From Pseudoduganella albidiflava (GTDB taxonomy: Bacteria > Pseudomonadota > Gammaproteobacteria > Burkholderiales > Burkholderiaceae_D), in assembly GCF_004322755.1 (NCBI RefSeq), contig NZ_CP036401.1, forward strand, positions 5,208,001 to 5,272,000: 64,000 bases of DNA, given 5' to 3'. A program made the translations under genes and the position numbers. This document shows positions 46,193 to 57,512 of the stretch, piece by piece (within the stretch, counting starts at the first letter, position 1; each line of letters starts with the position of its first letter). The notes below the pieces were generated by a model, which worked only from the letters and a program-made list of their open reading frames with translations, was not told the origin of the DNA and made no database searches.

Positions 46193-46450
46193 TCACTTGC
46201 GCTGCATCAGGAAAGTGAACTCAGCGCCCTGCTGGACATGCGACAACAATGGATTGCCGGTCTGCTTGGCGAACGCCTGGAAGTCACGCACGGAACCGGG
46301 ATCGGTCGCCACGATGCGCAACACCTGGCCGCTCTCCAGTTCGGCCAGCGCCTTCTTCGCCTTCAGGATCGGCAGCGGGCAGTTCAAGCCCCGTGCATCG
46401 ATTTCCTTGTGAAATTCCATGGTTTCGGTGTCGAGTAAAGTATCGCTCAT
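46193..46450 (-). CDS. TusA/SirA-family sulfur carrier protein
   Basis: An 85-residue protein with the family core EIDARGLNCPLPILKAKKAL: the conserved Cys of CPxP carries persulfide sulfur in TusA during 2-thiouridine and molybdenum-cofactor pathways. The remainder (LRIVATDPGSVRDFQAFAKQ) completes the fold. Several paralogues exist in many genomes, so this may be TusA itself or a relative; no tus partner gene is present. The ATG at 46450 was chosen from the family length. Confidence 0.88.
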   Translation of the reverse strand: MSDTLLDTETMEFHKEIDARGLNCPLPILKAKKALAELESGQVLRIVATDPGSVRDFQAFAKQTGNPLLSHVQQGAEFTFLMQRK

Positions 46451-46696
46451 CAAGATTCCCGCAAATGATTGTGCTGAGTCATGACAGTCTACTCCAAAAA
46501 ATGCGTCGTGACGCGGTGCACCAAAAGACTTCGCGGCTCGATGCAAAATTGCAACACATAATACCCAAAAGTAAAGACAAGCGGAAGCCGGCGGCCGAAA
46601 ACCGCAGTATAGGCGAAAACCGGGCTTTGCCGCAGCGCGTCATGCGATGCCACCGCAGCGCAGCAGAGTGTACGTCGTATCGGCGCGGACGCGCGC

Positions 46697-47650
46697 TCAG
46701 GACACTGGCATGCCGTGCGCCGCACGCACCTGCCCGGCCCGCACCGCTTCGATCTTGTCCAGCAGGCTGGCGGAACGCTGCGCGTCGAACTTGCGGGCAA
46801 ACAGCTTGCCGGACGAATACAGCGGTTCGAAGTCGCGGTCGACCAGGATGGCGGGGTCTTCGCGCTGGGGATTCCAGTCGATGTAGTGCAGCGACGCCTT
46901 GTTCTCGTTCTTCATCTCGCCGGGCCGGCGCCGGCCATCCACGTCATACAGGTTCAGCGTGGCGGCATGGGGCGAATTCAGCACGATGGTCTGGAAATAG
47001 ATCTCGTCGCTGCAGGACACGCTCTGGAAGAATTCCAGGAACCGGCCGTTGCGCGGATCGTGCGTGAAATCGACGATATGGCGCGCGATGTCCTGGCTGA
47101 TGCACCAGGACGTGGAGCCGCGGTAGGCTTGCATGCCGTCGACGAAACGGCGGTCCGGCAGGCGGGCGCTGATCACCTTGACGACCTTGGCCGCGACACG
47201 GCGCAGGAAGCGCGTCGGCAGCCTGGCATACAGGTCGTGGTAGCAGTAGTTGCGGATCTTGGTGACCTGGTCCGTCCCGTCCGCCAGCGCATAGAAATTC
47301 ATGTAGCTGCGGCCCGGGTGGCGGCGCAGCACTTCCAGCAGGTGGCCGTGGGAATGCAGCGGGAAGTCGCGGCCGCTGAGGAAGATGTAGTAGTCGTGCG
47401 TGCCTGCCCGCAGCGCGTGTTCGAGCAGCTTGAGCATGGCGGCGACCTGGGAAAAACCGCCCCAGTTCACTTTCACGGGGTCGGGAACGAAATCGACGGG
47501 CACGCCGCCGCAAGCCGAGGCAAATACCGCCGGGTCGAACTTGGCGTCGATATGCGCGTAGATCGCCACGTTTTCCGCGTGGACGGCACGGGCCAGGCGG
47601 CCGAACAGTTCCGGCTGGTCGTGGGCCAGTATCAGGTATGCAATCCGCAT
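46697..47650 (-). CDS. Core-2/I-branching-like beta-1,6-N-acetylglucosaminyltransferase (GT14)
   Basis: A 317-residue glycosyltransferase of the GT14-like branching family. It begins MRIAYLILAHDQPELFGRL, with the nucleotide-sugar region YAHIDAKFDPAVF, YYIFLSGRDFPLHS and SDEIYFQTIVLNSP in family order. Bacterial members modify surface polysaccharides. There is no signal or membrane segment. It stands apart from other polysaccharide genes here, so the acceptor is unknown. The 246 bp before the TusA-like gene hold nothing else I can support. Confidence 0.87.
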   Translation of the reverse strand: MRIAYLILAHDQPELFGRLARAVHAENVAIYAHIDAKFDPAVFASACGGVPVDFVPDPVKVNWGGFSQVAAMLKLLEHALRAGTHDYYIFLSGRDFPLHSHGHLLEVLRRHPGRSYMNFYALADGTDQVTKIRNYCYHDLYARLPTRFLRRVAAKVVKVISARLPDRRFVDGMQAYRGSTSWCISQDIARHIVDFTHDPRNGRFLEFFQSVSCSDEIYFQTIVLNSPHAATLNLYDVDGRRRPGEMKNENKASLHYIDWNPQREDPAILVDRDFEPLYSSGKLFARKFDAQRSASLLDKIEAVRAGQVRAAHGMPVS

Positions 47651-47847
47651 TCATTCTCCTTGCTATGCCGCTGCCGCATCGCTTGCCCCGGGCCGGCGGA
47701 CATGCCACCGGCGCCAGGACGAGGACTGGTGCGCCTGGCCCGGCGCCACCATGCGCGGCGTTCGCTGCCGGCGACATGGCGCACGGCAACCGGCACAAAG
47801 GGAGCAGTGTATAGCATAACTTGCACTTTAATCAATTGACGCGGCCG

Positions 47848-47874
47848 AAAAAAAAGGCGGCCGCGGCCGCCTTT
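47848..47874 (-). terminator. Terminator of alaS
   Basis: On the minus strand AAGGCGGCC GC GGCCGCCTT is followed by eight T, 45 bp after the alaS stop. Confidence 0.85.
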
Positions 47875-47918
47875 TCCTGACCTGCTTGCGCCGGACCAGA
47901 TGCGTCAGATCGACAGCA

Positions 47919-50528
<2,610 letters not shown>

Positions 50529-50597
50529 TTGGCTGGTGCAGGTTATTAGAGACAGGCTGAAGGCGGGCGGGCGCCCTGGCTGAAATGCAAAACGTTG

Positions 50598-50603
50598 ATT
50601 ATA
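50598..50603 (-). promoter_or_regulatory. Probable -10 element of alaS
   Basis: A perfect TATAAT on the minus strand in an otherwise GC-rich gap. The best -35 candidates at 15-17 bp are weak (TTCAAG or ACTTCA). Confidence 0.4.
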
Positions 50604-50615
50604 TAACGCTTGGCA

Positions 50616-51359
50616 CTACTTGAAGTCGGCTGGCAGGAGGTCGATCCGGTCGGTGCAGATCGCGTCCACGCCCCAGGACAGCAGCGCGCGGGCGCGCGCG
50701 GCATCGTTGACGGTATAGCAAAACAGGCCGAAACCGGCCGCTTTCACGGCGCGCGCCAGCGCCGGTGTCAGCCTGGCATGGTCGACATGCACCGACAGCA
50801 CGCCCAGTTCGCGGGCCTGCCCTTCCCAGTCGTCCGGCAAGCCTTCGAAGGCGATCGCGCGGGGCAGTTCGGGCGCCGCGGCACGCGCGGCGCGCAGCGC
50901 GGCGGCGCTGAACGACGACAGCAGCGGCAAGCGTGCCGCGTCGCTTTCGGCGGGAAACAGCTGGCGCACCGTCTCGGCCACGTAGCGCCCGGTGGCGGCA
51001 TCATGGCCCGGCGCCGGCTTGATTTCCACGTTCATCCAGATGCCATGGCCCTTGCAATACTCGGCGAACGGCACGAACAGCGGGACCGGTTCGCCGGCGA
51101 ACGCGGGGCCGAACCATGTGCCGGCATCGAGCCTGGCGAGATCGGCGGCGTCGGTTTCCGCAACGCTGCCCGGACCGGCCACGGTGCGGCCGAACTCCGG
51201 ATCGTGCATGACGACGCCGACGCCGTCGCGCGACAGCATCACGTCGAACTCGACCGCGCGATAGCCATGGCGCAGGCCGGCCGCCAGCGCTGCGATGGTG
51301 TTTTCCGGGGCGGTCGTGCCGCCGCCGCGGTGCGCGATCATGGTTGGATAGTGCCACAT
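50616..51359 (-). CDS. ugpQ: Glycerophosphodiester phosphodiesterase
   Basis: A 247-residue GDPD-family enzyme hydrolysing glycerophosphodiesters to glycerol-3-phosphate and an alcohol. The catalytic HRGG (IAHRGGGTTAPENT, H9), VEFDVMLSRDG with metal-binding acids, the second His in VMHDPEFGRT and the MNVEIKP motif are all present. There is no signal peptide, so it is cytosolic like UgpQ. The ATG at 51359 begins MWHYPTMIAHRG; a longer frame to 51554 reads through a terminator. Confidence 0.93.
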   Translation of the reverse strand: MWHYPTMIAHRGGGTTAPENTIAALAAGLRHGYRAVEFDVMLSRDGVGVVMHDPEFGRTVAGPGSVAETDAADLARLDAGTWFGPAFAGEPVPLFVPFAEYCKGHGIWMNVEIKPAPGHDAATGRYVAETVRQLFPAESDAARLPLLSSFSAAALRAARAAAPELPRAIAFEGLPDDWEGQARELGVLSVHVDHARLTPALARAVKAAGFGLFCYTVNDAARARALLSWGVDAICTDRIDLLPADFK

Positions 51360-51414
51360 GGCTGCGACACTACCATGCTCGCCGCGAAAAAGGCAAAAAG
51401 CGGATACGTTCGGG

Positions 51415-51446
51415 CAAAAAAAGGCCGCTTCACCATCGAAGCGGCC
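51415..51446 (-). terminator. Terminator after the small coiled-coil gene
   Basis: On the minus strand GGCCGCTT cgatggtg AAGCGGCC is followed by eight T. It lies between the stop of the 107-residue protein gene (51551) and ugpQ. Confidence 0.85.
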
Positions 51447-51550
51447 CTGTAAGGCGCCGGATGCCACCGCGGGACGGTGACAAGGCCGGGGTTCGCCACG
51501 GCATCGTCCCGGGAGCGGGGCCCCTGGCCCGCCGGCGCCGTCGCCCCAAC

Positions 51551-51874
51551 TCAATGCAGGTGCAGCTTGAAGTCGATCAGTTCATTGTGCATGCGGCTGA
51601 CCGCCGATTTCATCTGGGCCGACAACGGCAGGCCGCTGCCGCACACGCGGCGGGCGCGCGAACCCAGCAGTTCCATGTCGGCGATCAGCTTGACGATACG
51701 GGCCCGGTCGCGCAACGCGACGATTTCAGCGATGCGGTCGGATTGCCGGTCCAGCTTCTGGATGTAGTCGCGCAATTCCCCTGGCAGGTTGCGTTCGGCG
51801 GACAGCGCCTGCGCGGCCTGGCCGACGGCAAGCTGGATACTGCTGATGCGGCTGCGGATTTCCTGTTCTCCCAT
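51551..51874 (-). CDS. Small helical protein of unknown function
   Basis: A 107-residue protein predicted to be almost all helix, with heptad-like stretches (SRISSIQLAVGQAAQAL, LRDYIQKLDRQSDRIAEIV). It has no signal peptide or membrane segment. I do not recognise a named family. Its own terminator follows, and it lies 112 bp downstream of the MFS gene. Confidence 0.65.
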   Translation of the reverse strand: MGEQEIRSRISSIQLAVGQAAQALSAERNLPGELRDYIQKLDRQSDRIAEIVALRDRARIVKLIADMELLGSRARRVCGSGLPLSAQMKSAVSRMHNELIDFKLHLH

Positions 51875-51985
51875 GGTCCTCTCCGTGATGTGCGCGGCAG
51901 CGGGATGCGCCGTTCATGCTTGGAGGGAGCACGGGACCGAAGGTTGCCTGAGTCCGGCTCATGCTTGAGAGGCCTCAAGTTCCCG

Positions 51986-53197
51986 TCATGCGGGCTTCGC
52001 CGCCAGTGCCGTGGCCACGGGGACCAGCGTGCGCAGCCGCAATGCGACCAGCAGCCCGATACCCAGCAATGCCGCCTGCAGCGCCACCACGCCCGGCCAG
52101 CCGCCATGGGCCCACAGCACGCCGCACAGCCAGCCGACCACGCTCGAGCCGAGGTAATAGAAGAACAGGTACAGCGCCGATGCCACGGCTTGCGGCGCGC
52201 GGGCCCGGCGGCCCACCCAGCTGCTGGCCATCGAATGGGAGGCGAAGAACGAGAAGGTGAACAGCGCCATGCCGGCGACGATCGCCACCAGGTTGTCGGC
52301 CAGCGTCAGCAACAGGCCGGCCAGCATCGCCGACAGCGTGGCCCACAGCACCTTGCGGCGGCCCAGGCGATCCGCCAGGCGCCCCGCCCACACGGAACTG
52401 TAGATGCCCAGCAGGTACAGGAACGAGATGCCGCCGACCAGCCCCTGGCGCAGCGAGAACGGCTCGCCCAGCAGCCGGAAGCCGATGAAATTGTAGGCAC
52501 TGACGAAGCAGCCCATCAGCAGGAAGGCCAGCGCGTACAGCCATGGCAGGCCGGCGTCGCCCAGATGGCGGCGCAGGCCTGCCGCCATGCCCGCCAGTCC
52601 GCCCTGCGCCGGCCTGAAATGGCGCGACTCGGGCAGGCTGCGCCAGAATTCCCAGGCCGCATACAGGCCGGCCGCGCCCATTGCCGCCAGCGCCACGCGC
52701 CACGAAAACACGTCGGACAGGGTGGACGTGACGACCCGCCCCAGCATGCCGCCGAACGCGCTGCCGCTGATGTACAGGCCCATCGACAGGCCCAGCGATT
52801 CGGGTTCCACTTCCTCGCTCAGGTAAGCCATCGCCACGGCCGGCATGCCGCCCAGCCCGAGGCCCAGCAGCGCGCGCGCCGCGAGCAGTTGGGGGTAGTC
52901 GCGCGCCAGCGCGCACACCAGCGTCATCACGGCGGCCAGGCACAGCGCCGTCACCATCAGGCCCTTGCGGCCGATACGATCGGACACGATCGACGACAGC
53001 AGCAGCGACACGGCCAGCGCACCAGTCGACACCGACAGCGACAGGCTGCTTTGCGCCGGCGTCAGCGCGAACTGGTGCGCCAGCAGCGGCATCAGCGGCT
53101 GCACGCAATACAGCAGGGCAAAGCAGGAAAAGCCGCCGAAGAACAGCGCGCGGTTGGTGCGCCGGAAGGCGGGGCTGGCGGGAGAGAGGCGTTCCAT
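51986..53197 (-). CDS. MFS efflux transporter (YnfM-like)
   Basis: A 403-residue permease with 12 predicted helices. The first helix, FFGGFSCFALLYCVQPLMPLLA, and the loop VSDRIGRKGLM carry the MFS signature and resemble the YnfM/arabinose-efflux group. The divergent LysR gene 95 bp away probably regulates it. The substrate is unknown. The ATG at 53197 gives a normal N-terminus. Confidence 0.9.
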   Translation of the reverse strand: MERLSPASPAFRRTNRALFFGGFSCFALLYCVQPLMPLLAHQFALTPAQSSLSLSVSTGALAVSLLLSSIVSDRIGRKGLMVTALCLAAVMTLVCALARDYPQLLAARALLGLGLGGMPAVAMAYLSEEVEPESLGLSMGLYISGSAFGGMLGRVVTSTLSDVFSWRVALAAMGAAGLYAAWEFWRSLPESRHFRPAQGGLAGMAAGLRRHLGDAGLPWLYALAFLLMGCFVSAYNFIGFRLLGEPFSLRQGLVGGISFLYLLGIYSSVWAGRLADRLGRRKVLWATLSAMLAGLLLTLADNLVAIVAGMALFTFSFFASHSMASSWVGRRARAPQAVASALYLFFYYLGSSVVGWLCGVLWAHGGWPGVVALQAALLGIGLLVALRLRTLVPVATALAAKPA

Positions 53198-53292
53198 GAT
53201 GAGCTTTCAACGACGATGGAGCCATCGTAGGCTTGCCCGGTATAAGCGTCCAATATATATTTGAGGCTCCATTAATACTTTAAAGCGATAAC

Positions 53293-54192
53293 ATGGAACT
53301 GCGGCACTTGCGTTATTTCGTCGCCGTGGCCGAGGAACTGAGCTTCACGCGCGCCGCCGAGCGGCTGCACATCGGCCAGCCGCCGCTGAGCCAGCAGATC
53401 CAGGCGCTGGAACACGAGGTGGGCGCGCGGCTGTTCGAGCGCAGCAAGCGCTGGGTACGGCTGACGGAAGCGGGCAAGCTGTTCCTGGCGGACGCGCGGC
53501 GCGTGCTGGCGCTGGCCGAACAGGCCAAGGAAACCGCGCGCCGCGCGCAGCGGGGCGAAGCTGGCGAGCTGCGCATCGGCTTTACGTTCTCGACACCGTT
53601 CACCACGCTGTTCGCCGCGGTGGTACGGCGCTACCGCCAGCAATATCCGGGCGTGCTGCTGACCTTCCATGAAATGGCCACCCTGCCGCAGCTGGAGAAG
53701 CTGGAAGCACGCGAGCTGGACCTGGGCTTCGTGCGCACCGTCAGCGTGCCGATTCCCGAGACCATTACCCTGACGACCCTGCGCCACGACCCGTTGCGCC
53801 TGGTGCTGCCGGCGGACTGGCCGATCGCGGCGATGGAAACCATCACCGTGAAAGACCTGGAAGGGTTGCCGTTCGTGATCTTCCCGAAGGATGCCGGCAC
53901 CGGCATCCACCCGCAACTGTTCCGCATGTGCCGGGCCGCCGGCTTTACGCCGCAAATCGCGATGGAAGCGGGCGAAGCGTCGACCATCATCGGGCTGGTC
54001 GCCGCCGGCTGCGGCATCTCGGTGCTACCGAGTTCGTTCGAGGGGATTCACATGGAAGGCGTGGTGTACCGGCCGCTGGCCGACCCGCAGGCAACGACGG
54101 CGCTGATGCTGGCGCAGCGCAGCGACGACGGCGGGCCGCTGGTGGCCGCATTCGTGGCGCTGGCCAGGGCCGCCGCGCAAGAGGAGGCTTAG
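53293..54192 (+). CDS. LysR-family regulator divergent from the MFS gene
   Basis: A 299-residue regulator. The N-terminal helix-turn-helix reads LRHLRYFVAVAEELSFTRAA and ERLHIGQPPLSQQIQALE, standard for LysR proteins, followed by a two-lobe effector domain (RRGEAGELRIGFTFS, VIFPKDAGTGIHPQ) close to the BenM/CatM subgroup. In the 95-bp intergenic gap ATATATTTGAGGCTCCATTA is AT-rich and partly palindromic, a likely operator. It probably controls the transporter and itself in response to an unknown ligand. Confidence 0.93.
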   Translation: MELRHLRYFVAVAEELSFTRAAERLHIGQPPLSQQIQALEHEVGARLFERSKRWVRLTEAGKLFLADARRVLALAEQAKETARRAQRGEAGELRIGFTFSTPFTTLFAAVVRRYRQQYPGVLLTFHEMATLPQLEKLEARELDLGFVRTVSVPIPETITLTTLRHDPLRLVLPADWPIAAMETITVKDLEGLPFVIFPKDAGTGIHPQLFRMCRAAGFTPQIAMEAGEASTIIGLVAAGCGISVLPSSFEGIHMEGVVYRPLADPQATTALMLAQRSDDGGPLVAAFVALARAAAQEEA

Positions 54193-54321
54193 GGAACCCG
54201 GCGGACCCGGATGGCCGGCGGCATTACCGGATTGCGGTCCCATCCGGCTCGTAGCCCTGCAGCGTCACGATCGCCGCCGACCTCGTTTCTCGAATGCCTG
54301 CGTCACCGGTGTCCCCATGTA

Positions 54322-54888
54322 TCAAGGCGCGCGTGCCGGCCGCCGGTTCTCGATGGCCTCCTGCATCGCCCGCAATCGCGCACGCCTGGCTTGCCAGTCG
54401 GCCGCCTGGGCCTCGTCCAGTTCGATCGTGAAGTCCGTCCAGGAACCGGTGAAATTGCACACATGGTTCCAGGCACGCCGCACGTGCAATGCCGTCCCCT
54501 GCAAGTCCGCATCGAGCAGGCTGATGTGCAGCGAGCCGTCCGTGCGGAACACCTGCCTTGCATGGCCATCGGCCGCGAGCGCCTCTTCCCATTCGCGTTG
54601 CTGCCCGGGCGATGCGGGCAGCAGTGCCATCTGGAAGACGTCATCGATGCGCGCCACGTGCCGCCGGATTTCCTCGCACAGCCCGTGCACCCGCTCGTCC
54701 CCGGTATCCCTGAGTTCCCTGGAATTGGCCGCATAGCGCAGCGCCAGCACGGCGTCGTACCACTCGGCCGCCGTGGCAGCCCGGTTCACCATCGCATGGA
54801 AACGGTTCGGTGAAATCCGATGAAGCGCTTCGACCAGCTTCATCAGGTCAGCCGGAATGGCCGTGATGTCTGCCGGGCTGGTCGCCAC
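54322..54888 (-). CDS. Unrecognised soluble protein, last gene of the J-domain operon
   Basis: About 188 residues, soluble and helical at the start (ADLMKLVEALHRISPNRFHAM), with DGSLHISLLDADLQGTALHV and FTGSWTDFTIELDEAQAADW in the second half. No known family is recognised. The start appears to be GTG at 54888, 1 bp after the preceding stop; an ATG at 54843 is an alternative. Tight linkage to three other unknown genes and a J-domain gene suggests a shared process. Confidence 0.7.
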   Translation of the reverse strand: MATSPADITAIPADLMKLVEALHRISPNRFHAMVNRAATAAEWYDAVLALRYAANSRELRDTGDERVHGLCEEIRRHVARIDDVFQMALLPASPGQQREWEEALAADGHARQVFRTDGSLHISLLDADLQGTALHVRRAWNHVCNFTGSWTDFTIELDEAQAADWQARRARLRAMQEAIENRRPARAP

Positions 54889-54889
54889 G

Positions 54890-55762
54890 TCAGTCGTAAT
54901 CGGCGTCCAGCTCGGAGCCGGCGTAGTTCTCCAGCTCAGCGAACAGGGTCTTCATCGCCGTGCGCCCCGGGATGTGCTGCAGCACCGTGCAACCCTTGCG
55001 GTAGGTGTCGATCCGGTTCAGCAGCACGGCGTGGTGCTGCGCGGGGACGGCGGCGACCAGTTCGGCCCAGCCGGCTTCGAAGTCGGGCTTGTTGGCGCGC
55101 ACCGCCTTCACGAAGCGTTCGAAATCCTTCTGGCCGGTGCGGGCCACGATGCGCCCGCCGCCTTCGACGGCGAAGATGATCGCCAGCGCGATCACGCCTT
55201 CCGCATTCAGGTCGGTATCCTTGACGGCGCCGGCGCTGTTGTGGCGGCGCAGCCAGTTGGCGAAACGCACCACGGCCTGCGCTTCCTGCCGCTGCTTCAG
55301 CTGTTCCTGGTAGCGCGCCGGGCCATCCCAGTTCGCGTTCGGGTCGGTCAGGCAGATATCGAAGAAGATGTCGCGCAGCCGCCGCTGCGCGTACACGGGA
55401 TCCTGGTCGTATTCGCCCACCAGCGTATCTTCCGGCATGGCGGCCAGGTCCTTCAGCTGGCGAAAGCCGGCCTGGAATGCCGCCTCGGCACCGTTATCGA
55501 CGAGGAAGTCCAGCGCGGCCTCATCGCTGTCCACCGCCAGCACCTGTTCGAGGCCCAGCGAGACACCGCCCACCGTGAGGTTGACGGCCTTCTGGATGCC
55601 TTCGGAGGTGCGGTGGTTGGTGAACTTCTCGGCGACCATCGCCGTGATGCCGGCCAGCTCGTCGGCCAGCATCAAGGCCGCGTCCGGGCGGTCGTCGCCC
55701 GGCAGCAGCTTGATCGCGCGCGTGAGTCTCGGCAGGTTTTCGCGTACGAGTGCCGGCAGCAT
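54890..55762 (-). CDS. Unrecognised soluble protein of the J-domain operon
   Basis: A 290-residue protein, no signal peptide or membrane helix. It is rich in short helices (RENLPRLTRAIKLLPGDD, LADELAGITAMVAEKF) with conserved-looking RRLRDIFFDICLTDPNANWDG and LAIIFAVEGGGRIVA. I do not recognise the family. Its ATG overlaps the stop of the preceding gene as TGATG, so translation is coupled. Confidence 0.75.
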   Translation of the reverse strand: MLPALVRENLPRLTRAIKLLPGDDRPDAALMLADELAGITAMVAEKFTNHRTSEGIQKAVNLTVGGVSLGLEQVLAVDSDEAALDFLVDNGAEAAFQAGFRQLKDLAAMPEDTLVGEYDQDPVYAQRRLRDIFFDICLTDPNANWDGPARYQEQLKQRQEAQAVVRFANWLRRHNSAGAVKDTDLNAEGVIALAIIFAVEGGGRIVARTGQKDFERFVKAVRANKPDFEAGWAELVAAVPAQHHAVLLNRIDTYRKGCTVLQHIPGRTAMKTLFAELENYAGSELDADYD

Positions 55763-56544
55763 CAGGAGAAGATCCCCGTGCCGAGGTTGCGGCGGCCGCC
55801 GCGCGCGCTGGCGCTGCGGGTGCTCGGCACCTGCTTGCGCAGCCGGTACAGCAGCTCTTTCGTGGAGCGCTGCAGCACGGACGGTTCTTCCTCGTCCGGA
55901 TCATCGGAGTATTCGGCGTCGGCCAGGTCGGCACTGTGGCGGAATTCCGGGAACAGTTCGAACAGCGCGCGGTCCCAGCCATCTTCGCTGGCTTGCGCCA
56001 GGGCGACAGCCAGCGGCACCACGTCGCTGTCGGAGGACGACTGCGCCGTGATGTACTGGCCCTTCGAGATCACCTCGCCGGCCACTTCCAGCATTTCCTT
56101 CGGTGCCAGCGAGAAGACGATGGCGAACACGGTCGCGCCATGGTCGGTGGCGGAAGCTTCCTGCAGCAGTTCGCGGCGGCGCTCCTCGTCCTCGGTGCCG
56201 AACACCACGCCGTGGATGTGATTGAACAGCCCCTCGGCGATGCGCTCGGGATCATCCTCGATCATGTCCTCGTTCCAGGTGGCGGCGATGTAGGCCAGGC
56301 TGTCGGCCCACGCCTTGGGCGGCACCAGCAGCGTGGCCAGCGACAGCTTGCCGCCATCGAAGCCGGCCATGTGCAGCGCCGTCACATGCGGCGGAATGTT
56401 CTGCAGCACCTCGGCCACGGCCAGGTCGCCGTGCTGCTCGGCCGCGTCGGCGAATGCCTGCTCGGCGTGGCTCAGCGAGCCGGCCAGCACCAGTTCGGTC
56501 ACCTGCTTGCTGATCGCGGGCAGATTGGACTTTTCGTCGGACAT
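55762..56544 (-). CDS. Unrecognised acidic protein of the J-domain operon
   Basis: A 260-residue soluble protein with ALHMAGFDGGKLSLATLLVP and IHGVVFGTEDEERRRELLQE, then an acidic stretch (DAEYSDDPDEEEPS) and a basic C-terminus (TRSASARGGRRNLG). No family recognised. The ATG at 56544 follows AAGGAGA; its first base overlaps the previous stop (TGATG). Both ends are translationally coupled. Confidence 0.75.
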   Translation of the reverse strand: MSDEKSNLPAISKQVTELVLAGSLSHAEQAFADAAEQHGDLAVAEVLQNIPPHVTALHMAGFDGGKLSLATLLVPPKAWADSLAYIAATWNEDMIEDDPERIAEGLFNHIHGVVFGTEDEERRRELLQEASATDHGATVFAIVFSLAPKEMLEVAGEVISKGQYITAQSSSDSDVVPLAVALAQASEDGWDRALFELFPEFRHSADLADAEYSDDPDEEEPSVLQRSTKELLYRLRKQVPSTRSASARGGRRNLGTGIFS

Positions 56545-57047
56545 CAACGTTCTCCTTCCTGGTCGAACATCTGGGTGAATTCCTCGCTGGCGCCGCCTTC
56601 TTCCTCGTCGTCATCGCCTTCGTCGCCTTCGGCCAGCTGGTCGAGCGACGTATCGTCGTCGTCCCACATGCGCGGGTGCTTGTGCAGGAACGCGGTCACG
56701 ATGGCCTGGCGGCCCAGGTCCGGATGGTTTTCCTCGATCGCCTCGAGCATGCGGGCCGGCTCGCCCTCCGGGCAAGACACGGCCGCGAACACTCGCGCCG
56801 GATCGCCGAACTCGAAGTCCTCGGCATCGGCCAGCAGCGTCTTCGGCTCGGCGATGTCGATCACGTCGACCAGCGCGAACGCCATCATGTTCAAGTCTTC
56901 GATACCGGCGCCATTGGCATACTCGGTCACCAGCGCCTTCGTCATCGCCTGGTAATTCTTGCGGTCCGGCGGGTCGCCGAGGATGCCCTCGATCTGCTCG
57001 GCCAGTTCGCGCGCCTGGAAGGCGAACTCGGGGTGTACTCTTCTCAT
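56544..57047 (-). CDS. Unrecognised acidic protein downstream of the J-domain gene
   Basis: A 167-residue soluble protein. It begins MRRVHPEFAFQARELAEQIE and ends in a very acidic tail (DEGDDDEEEGGASEEFTQMF). The central LLADAEDFEFGDPARVFAAV may form a compact helical domain. No family recognised. It lies 30 bp after the J-domain gene and overlaps the next gene. An acidic tail beside a J-domain partner would suit client or chaperone binding, but that is inference. Confidence 0.75.
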   Translation of the reverse strand: MRRVHPEFAFQARELAEQIEGILGDPPDRKNYQAMTKALVTEYANGAGIEDLNMMAFALVDVIDIAEPKTLLADAEDFEFGDPARVFAAVSCPEGEPARMLEAIEENHPDLGRQAIVTAFLHKHPRMWDDDDTSLDQLAEGDEGDDDEEEGGASEEFTQMFDQEGER

Positions 57048-57077
57048 TGCTGACTCTTTTCGTAAATGCTTGTTGAC

Positions 57078-57371
57078 TCAGGCCACTGGCAGGCTCACGC
57101 CATGCAGGCTGAAGACGGAGCGCCATAGCTGGTAGGCTTCCTCTTCCGGGTCGATGATGATCCGGTGGTTCAGGCTCTGGTTGTATTCTTCCCGCTTGGC
57201 CGGGTCGGACAATACCTCGTATGCCTTGACGATGGCCTTGAAACGGGCGTCGGCACCCGGCTCGGGATTGCGGTCCGGGTGGAAGCGCATCGCCAGCGAG
57301 CGGTAGATCTTCTTGATCTCGTCTTCCGTCGCGTTCGGAGCGATGCCGAGCACGTTGTACAAATTATCCAT
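57078..57371 (-). CDS. Small J-domain protein (DnaJ-like, 97 residues)
   Basis: A J-domain occupies residues 1-70: [20 protein letters not shown], then [20 protein letters not shown] with the HPD tripeptide that stimulates DnaK ATPase, and [14 protein letters not shown]. It lacks the Gly/Phe linker, zinc fingers and client-binding domains of DnaJ; the short tail ([20 protein letters not shown]) is unique. It likely recruits Hsp70 to the proteins encoded downstream. It is divergent from glnS and first of a five-gene leftward cluster. Confidence 0.9.
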   Translation of the reverse strand: MDNLYNVLGIAPNATEDEIKKIYRSLAMRFHPDRNPEPGADARFKAIVKAYEVLSDPAKREEYNQSLNHRIIIDPEEEAYQLWRSVFSLHGVSLPVA

Positions 57372-57512
57372 GGTTTTATCCTGCCTCGTAACTCTCGTCC
57401 AAAACGTGGGCGTAAGGGCGAATTATCCTATAGAAAACCATCGGCCGTCCCGCCGCGCAGGCGTGCGTACGGTAAAATGGCCGTCAATCGACTCCCATAC
57501 CTGCCTTCGTAC

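Noticed and set aside
47632..47835. Minus-strand 67-codon frame between the GT14-like gene and alaS
   Set aside because: Arg/Gly/Ala-rich composition typical of chance frames, and no clear ribosome-binding site.
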